A stretch of 64,000 bases of DNA from Leguminivora glycinivorella (Eukaryota; Arthropoda; Insecta; Lepidoptera; Tortricidae), in contig NC_062993.1 of the NCBI RefSeq assembly GCF_023078275.1, positions 4,711,252-4,775,251 on the forward strand, written 5' to 3'. The first letter of the stretch is position 1, and each line of letters begins with the position of its first letter. This document shows positions 58,137 to 64,000 of the stretch, in pieces. The position numbers and the translations under genes were made by a program. Under the pieces are notes generated by a model. The model was given only the letters and a program-made list of their open reading frames with translations, ran no database searches and was not told the origin of the DNA.

Positions 58137-58289
58137 AACACACGAGGCGGCCGGCGGACCGATCGACTTATTGCCGTGCCGGTTTGTATTAAAACAATAG
58201 GTGAATTATAAAATGTATGTTAATTTAGCGAACGAATACGAATTGGTTTGGTTTTATTTGAATAAATAACGTTGAATAAGTAACTTACA

Positions 58290-58508
58290 TATAAATAAAT
58301 AAATATTATAGGACATTCTTACACAGATTGACTGAGTCCCATGGTAAGCTCAAGAAGGCTTGTGTTGCAGGTACTCAGACAACGATATAAATAATATATA
58401 AATACTTATATACATAGAAAACATCCATGACTCAGGAACAAATATCTGTGCTCATCACACAAATAAATGCCCTTACCGGGATTCGAACCCGGGACCGCGG
58501 CAACCGGG
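58290..58508 (-). mobile_element. tRNA-headed SINE, second copy of the 1842 family
   Basis: B box GGGTTCGAATCCCGGTAAGG on the minus strand, the body with GATGAGCACAGATATTTG, then an ATTTATTTAT-type 3' end. Part of the tRNA head is missing. Confidence 0.7.
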
Positions 58509-58610
58509 GCCGGGACATATGTTGACTATACTTCAAAATATTGTCTTCGGTTACCGCGATAGTTACTCATGCAATTTATTATAGTTATATCTATGTCTCA
58601 TAGTTTTAAA

Positions 58611-58722
58611 ATAAATAAATAAATATTGGGGACATTACACAGATCGACTTAGCCCCAAACTAAGAAAAGCTTGTACTATGGGTGCTAAGCGACGATATAC
58701 ATACTTAAATAGATAAATACAT
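58611..58722 (-). mobile_element. SINE 3' half of the 1842 family
   Basis: Only the 3' half (ATATCGTCGCTTAGCACCC ... TCGATCTGTGTAATGTCCCC) is kept, about 100 bp from the more complete copy. Confidence 0.6.
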
Positions 58723-58726
58723 AACT

Positions 58727-58872
58727 ATGGAAACGGATTATACTGCGTATACTGAATTTACAATTCATCCCGACGTTTCGAACACTTTACAGCATCCGTG
58801 GTCAACGGGTGACATCCGGTAATTAATTGTAAATTCATTACTTATACGCGATATAATCAGTTTCCATAGTTT
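58727..58872. mobile_element. Palindromic element, ACTATGGAAAC ends
   Basis: AACTATGGAAACGGATTATA and ACTGAATTTACAATT on the left, AATTGTAAATTCATT and ATATAATCAGTTTCCATAGT on the right. Confidence 0.6.
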
Positions 58873-59683
58873 TATTTCATAAATATCCTTCAAATTAAGG
58901 AAATATATTTGAACTATCGAGTTATTAGTTTTTATCTAAGAAGTTAGTAGAATTAACTCAATTAACGTCGCATGAGAAGACAAAGGTAATAATGGCTTGT
59001 GGGCGGCACAATAACCAATAACCGTGGTGATTTTTACTGATAATAATGACACTCAAACCTCACACCTGGCTTCCCTTTGACATGGACAAACCTTTTGTTT
59101 GAAAAGTTCAAGATGTAGCCGCGCTGTTTTACAAATACTTAGTTAAGAATGGTATTTTTTTTTTGTTATTTTGGAGGGAACCACTTTAAAGTGAATATGT
59201 ATCCATAGTCCTGGTTCTTAACTAGAGCTAGTCGGATAGGGTGTGACAAAAAGCATGAGGCTTGACATGTATGTAGATAACTTACAGACACTTAACAGAA
59301 AAAAATACAAGTACGCAGACGTCGAGGTGTCAATGTTTCCCCTCATTTTTATATCACTATTTTCAGTTTTTTTTTAAATATTGTCATGAAAACCGTGAAA
59401 AGAAAGTTTTAATCGGTGAAATACTACACTTTCCGTTATCTAATGGATTTATTTAATTCAATTTTCAGTTAGAGCATCTTATTATCTTGATTTTAATAAG
59501 ACTGGATTTTTGAAAAGTAACTCACTAAATTAATCATGATTTTTTCTCTAATGAACATTTAGAAAAAGTCACGTATAGAGCTGAATTAGTCGATCTTATT
59601 TGTAAAATTTGGACAATTTTATTATGAATACTAAAACAGGTAAATTTATAATTCGTGTATCCTGTACTACAATCTTCTTTTTT

Positions 59684-59805
59684 TTTATACTACGTCGGTG
59701 GCAAACAAGTATACGGCCCGCCTGATGTAAAGCGGTCACCGTAACCTATGGACGCCTGCAACTCAAACAGTGTCACATGCGCGTTGCCACCCCATTAGAA
59801 AGACT
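59684..59805 (-). mobile_element. LINE/SINE 3' end, GCAGGCGTCCATAGG family
   Basis: Practically identical to 48390-48512 (TATACTACGTCGGTGGCAAA ... GCGTTGCCACCCCATTAGAA), with a poly-T leader. Confidence 0.65.
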
Positions 59806-60235
59806 ACATTTTTATTATAAGGTTTTGAAAAAGAGTAAACGAGGCTAAGACGAATTAATTTTTTTTCAGAAATTACCTAAAATTAAGTGACAATTTCTTT
59901 GAAAATCTACATCACATCGAAGTAATTTTTGTACTTAATTAATCTGTAACGTTTACTTAAATTGCTGGTACGCCTTAGTGATTGTAAATTGCTATTATTT
60001 ATTTTTGGCAATTTTTTGAAAACGAGCCTATAATGTGATATATATTTGTAAACTACTCACAAATCCCTTTAATTTGATACCAAACACGGTATGATCAAGC
60101 GCTCGGTTGCGATTTCACTGTTTTTCACACGAAAGCCCTCTTAAGGTTTTGTCATTTTTGGTTCTTTAAACTGATTTTCATATTCGCTTGAACCAAGAAC
60201 GCGAACGATCATCAAACATCACTATACGTCGAGAA

Positions 60236-60426
60236 CGGATCGGACCCGCGGGTTTTTAAAGTCCGTCGATCCGGACACACGGACTACACGGGTACCCGGA
60301 CCTTAATTACACGGTCCCTAATTACCCGTTCCAAACGGGCCAGAAATCCGGATTCGTGTAACACGGGAACGGATACCCGGCAACGGGTACACGAAACACG
60401 GACGCGACCGGGAGCCCTAGTTCTAA
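60236..60426. mobile_element. Possible single end of a hAT-like element, CGGGTACCCG cluster
   Basis: Many ACGGG/CCCGT and GGGTACCCGG motifs in 190 bp, ending GACCGGGAGCCCTAG. The style is that of the self-similar ends of the hAT-like elements above, but no matching second end was found. The small minus-strand frame here is a by-product. Confidence 0.4.
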
Positions 60427-60788
60427 CGTTGTCGCTTGTGTTAGCCTCCCGAGGAAATCGTCGCACGTGATATACTTGAGTAGGGTTTTGCTTCTCTTAT
60501 CCTTTACGTTTGCACGATACGTGAAGATTGTACTTGATAAGACGCACTAGTTTCCTAGTAGAAGGCTGAGAGCATTATATTTTATTAAATTAAACAGATT
60601 TTATTATCATTTCAATTAGGTACTATTAATCACGGATAAAGCCTAATTACAAGCAATGCAATCTTTTCTTGTCTACGACATACGACCGGTAATGAGCGGA
60701 CTTAATCGGGGGCACCAACAGTACCTATACTCTACGAAGCATAAGATTATTTTATCCGTTCCTAATGAACGTCTTTTGGTTGTTACAG

Positions 60789-62148
60789 ATTGAAACGCGC
60801 AATAATCGACGGCGCGCCCGGGAATAGCACGGCGCGCCGCAACTACACCGAGGACGAGCTGCAGTCAGCCCTGCGCGATATTCAGTCCGGCCGGCTCGGC
60901 ACGCGGCGCGCCGCCGTCGTCTACGGCATCCCGCGCTCCACGCTGCGCAACAAGGTCAACAAGTTCGGCCTCGCCGCCGAGCCACCTGACTCCGACCCCG
61001 ACTCCGACCCCGAACGACCCGACTCCCCACCCTCCGTCATCCTCAAAATACCCACGTTCCCACCCCCGGACGACAAGAGCCCCTCACCAGCCACCCCTGC
61101 CGCACCGGTCACCCCGGTCACTCCAATCCTACCGCCGCAACCACCCCTGAATACACCCTCTCCCCTCCTGTTACCAGCCTCCGTCTTCGCTGATCCGCCT
61201 TCCTCTCAACATCTCTTCACGTCGCTGAGCGACGTCATAGCCAAGAGCATAAGCCAGAAGTTCCAACAGCCGCTCGAGAGGCCCCACGACTTCATGCGAC
61301 TCCAGCAAGACAGACACGTCTCCGTCATCAAAACCCCACCGGACAACTCTAGAAACTTCTCGGCACCCAGCAACTCTCGCGCTCCCACGAACAACAACGG
61401 ACAACCCGCCACGGGCAAAGGAACTAGACCTAAGAGAGGAAAGTATAGGAACTACGATAGGGATAGCCTGGTAGAAGCCGTAAAGGCCGTGCAGAGAGGC
61501 GAGATGTCGGTTCACCGCGCCGGATCTTACTACGGCGTGCCGCACTCGACTCTCGAATACAAAGTCAAAGAGCGGCATCTGATGAGGCCGCGCAAACGCG
61601 AGCCGAAGCCGCCCCAGGACGTGAAGCCGCAGCCTCCCAAGCCGCCGCCGCCGAAGCCGATGACCAAGCCGTTCACCAACGGCCTCAACGGGCCCGACAC
61701 GCCCGGGTACCCGCCGAGCTACTTCTGGCCGGGAGCCGGGTTCCCGGCCCCGCCCGCGCCGGACCTCTACGCGTCGCACATGATGCGTCGGCTCAGAGAA
61801 GAAGCGCCGCCGCCGGCGAACGGGAGTTTCCTAGAAGGGATCATAAGGTCGAGCCTGGAGAGGCCCGGGGCGGCGCTGCTGCAGCGGCTGACGGGCGAGC
61901 CGCGGCCGCCGGCGCCGAGCGCGGACGCGCCGAGCCTGCTGCGGCGGCTGGCGGGCGGCGACGGCGAGGAGCCGCCGGCGCGGCGCGCGCGCATCGACTC
62001 GTCGGACCGGCAGCTGGCCGCGGAGATGCGCGAGGCGGTGCAGCGGCTGCGCGCCGACAAGCTGCGGCCGCGCAACGGCACGCCGACGCCGCCCGCGTGC
62101 GGCGCGCTGTCGCCGCCGCCGCCCGCCGCGCCGCCCGACCGCGCCTAG
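60789..62148 (+). CDS. E93: E93 terminal coding exon with two pipsqueak-type HTH (RHF) domains
   Basis: Last coding exon of the ecdysone-induced transcription factor E93/Mblk-1, a nuclear DNA-binding regulator. The acceptor is ttacag at 60783-60788. The first base completes Arg from exon C, then 452 codons run to TAG at 62146-62148. Counting from the first full codon, residues 16-62 form the first psq/RHF HTH (RRNYTEDELQSALRDIQSG, then GTRRAAVVYGIPRSTLRNKV). Residues about 215-270 form the second (RGKYRNYDRDSLVEAV, then SVHRAGSYYGVPHSTLEYKV), followed by a basic RPRKR patch. Between and after them lie Pro-rich linkers. The C-terminus is Ala/Arg/Pro-rich and very GC-rich, and opposite-strand frames there are by-products of composition. 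The frame has no ATG at its start because it begins inside the gene; a TTG at 60790 is not a start codon. Both HTH domains are conserved in Mblk-1/E93, so the family assignment is firm. Confidence 0.97.
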
Positions 62149-63900
62149 TATCCGCTCTACTACCCTTTCCAGTGATACGTGACGTAGTGGCGTCGCGTTC
62201 GCCCACGGATTTTGAAAGACGTTCCGATCTCCTCAGTCTTTGTGATAATTATTATGTAAAGTACATTCCGTTGGGAGAGGGAAGCGGCCGGTCCCGCCGG
62301 CCGCCGGCCCTCCGCGCACCGGTCGGATCTAACTCTGTGCCTGGGCCGTTACAGTGTGCCCGTCTCAAGTTTCTACGTTACATTAGAGTGCAATAGAACT
62401 ACATCGTAAGGATTTTTCATACGAAACTCATGCATTATTTACATGTATACTGTTGTAGTGACAATAACGTTAGTTACAGGCTTTTTCTTACATTAGAACG
62501 ACGCTGGGTTTTCATTTGTTCACATCTATAGCTACCGTAGTTCCGTTTCCGTTCCGCGACCGTCTTTAGTCCTGCTCTATCACATATATACATCGACACA
62601 TAATCACCAAATAACACAATAGTTACCTACAGACACACCCAGTTCAATATATCACAGCTTTACTATGAAATATCACAATAAATAGTTATAGTACCACGTT
62701 CATGCTCCGCTCTTGGTGACTTGCAGTGATATTCGCTGGGGTAATGTTTCACAGTTTCGGGGAAAGACTTGTAGGATTTGAAACGTCTTGTAATATAAAA
62801 CTGTCGTTCTGTTAGTGACTGTTCGGCTGTAGATAGCTTGCCGTTGGTGTTTTACGACAGCGGCAGGTGCTTTTTAAAATTAAAATTGATTTGATGTCTA
62901 TGATATCTGTCCGGACGTTCGTAGCGACCGCCCGAGAGGATAGTTTAGGATACCACTGAAAGCCACGAAGACTAACGATTGTTCAAATTCTGGCAAATCT
63001 TTGAAGCCTCATTTTTGACCTTGTGTTTAAGTAAAAGACAACCAAAAGTTAACGTTATGAAATTTAACTATTTAAATAATTTTAAGTAATAAAAACAATG
63101 TAACAAATTAATTATAAAGCTAGCCATGAGTGTAAATGTTATCGATTTTTAAGTGAACTATTGCAGATTTTGTGCGGTGTTTTTATAATTAGATAGGTAA
63201 TATATTGAATGAAATTATTAGCGCTATTGGGTAGTGTGGTGGGTGCGGCCCCCCTCCGGCGCGCGCGCACGCGCGGGCGAGCGGGCGGCGAGCGGCGTTT
63301 GCGCATGTTCGGGGCACGGACGGACTTATGTGCAATTATTATTTTGTATAAAATAGTAATTTAAAGTGTGTCTAAGCTAACACGTGGATTTCCATATTAC
63401 TGAATGTGATATTTAGATATTACGAGTGCGGTCTGGCGAGCCCTACATACATATATACACGTACGTACATTAAATACATCTAGTGAACTTATATATTTTA
63501 TGTACTATTATTGTATCTTAAGAAAATATATTCTTATTTTTCATGGTCCAAGTTTTAAATGTTTTATCGACTATACAAAAATATGGATAATCATTATTAT
63601 ATTCTTGTCGACTTTAAAAATTATTAGCCCAAAAATCCTCAAAAAAAATGATATCTTCAAATTTGTGAAATTTTTTGGTGTTCTATCGAAAATATATTAA
63701 TGAAGTACGAGATGAAAAAATGTATACGCTCTCCCAAAAGTAAAATTTAGGTAAAAACTATTTGGATAGAATTATCGTACGATTACTTACTGTAAGTTAT
63801 GTGTAAATGTCGCCTCATGGAAATTAAGAAGTCTTTGTATTATGTATGTAATTGAAATATACATATATTATATACACGTTAAAATTATATGTCCTGACCT
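62149..63900 (+). other. E93: E93 3' untranslated region (end uncertain)
   Basis: Non-coding sequence after the E93 stop codon. It is free of recognisable transposons, unlike the introns. Candidate poly(A) signals are AATAAA at 62677-62682 and 63088-63093 and ATTAAA at 63469-63474. No downstream gene is visible. A GC-rich block at 63245-63300 (CG/GC alternation plus GGGCGAGCGGGCGG-type runs) interrupts an otherwise AT-rich region. The true cleavage site cannot be decided from sequence; the end given here is a guess. The remainder to 64000 shows nothing recognisable. Confidence 0.6.
62677..62682 (+). promoter_or_regulatory. Candidate poly(A) signal AATAAA
   Basis: First canonical AATAAA in the 3' UTR, about 530 bases after the E93 stop. 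Use of it is inferred only from position; a second AATAAA is at 63088-63093. Confidence 0.35.
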
Positions 63901-64000
63901 TTTTCTTCGGAGACCACGACATGCAAAATAGGACCTGAATACTCTCGACATTTCGACATTTTTTTTATTTCCTCTTCTGACTGTAGGCATCTACATTTAC

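Larger units (their letters stand above)
41273..60788 (+). other. E93 intron C-D
   Basis: The largest intron seen, 19.5 kb, with gtatgtac donor and ttacag acceptor, joining matching phases. Repeats are listed separately. Nothing recognisable in 41861-42520, 42630-43359, 43824-44234, 44737-45440, 46625-47535, 48020-48385, 50870-51290, 51852-52268, 54300-54585, 54775-55285, 56235-56610, 57525-58010, 58875-59680, 59806-60230 and 60430-60770. Confidence 0.75.

Noticed and set aside
60790..60792. TTG as a start codon for the long frame at 60790-62148
   Set aside because: A good acceptor ends at 60788, and base 60789 completes the Arg codon from exon C; the frame is an internal exon.
60921..62206. 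Minus-strand frames of up to 202 codons opposite the last E93 exon
   Set aside because: They are Arg/Ala/Gly-rich shadows caused by GC-rich codons of the + strand exon; no domain is recognisable.

Overview
This is eukaryotic, AT-rich, intron-dominated DNA from an insect, almost certainly a moth or butterfly. The evidence is twofold. The only convincing gene is the ecdysone-response transcription factor E93 (Eip93F / Mblk-1 family). The many dispersed repeats match types I know from lepidopteran genomes: tRNA-headed SINEs, Helitron-like elements with TCCATACTAATATT ... CTAG ends, microsatellite-linked elements ending in GGTTCCGTAG, and LINE 3' tails. The species cannot be named from sequence alone.

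The + strand carries the 3' half of E93 as four coding exons: 18382-18510, 28894-29000, 41141-41272 and 60789-62148. They join in frame (phases 0, 2 and 2) into a 575-residue C-terminal part that ends at TAG 62146-62148. The exons are modular. The first carries an LXXLL nuclear-receptor box and the third a PLDLS CtBP-binding motif. The last carries both pipsqueak-type helix-turn-helix (RHF1/RHF2) DNA-binding domains. The upstream exons and start codon lie outside the window. A 3' UTR follows from 62149, and its end is not certain.

Everything else is intron filled with mobile elements. Region 1-18381 holds a LINE tail split by a SINE, Helitron-like copies, two hAT-like elements (10626-12025 and about 13438-14460, the second with a broken BED-finger ORF) and several palindromic MITEs. 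Intron 18511-28893 holds a twin-palindrome cassette, a near-perfect 448-bp palindrome and, right beside it, a GC-rich satellite of about 3.4 kb with 64-bp units. Intron 29001-41140 holds a foldback element with arms built of about 120-bp tandem units (35010-37215) and a MITE flanked by 53-bp direct repeats. Intron 41273-60788 holds two more hAT-like elements, a Helitron-like element with a LINE fragment inside, LINE fragments, a pogo/Tigger-like MITE and a 93-bp tandem repeat.

The most unusual observation is that each of the three internal E93 exons is followed at once by tandem, decayed copies of its own 3' part plus its 5' splice site and proximal intron (18382-19110, 28894-29550, 41141-41860). 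Some copies keep the open frame and the LXXLL or PLDL[SR] motif. The last exon, which has no donor site, has no such copies. I know of no description of this.
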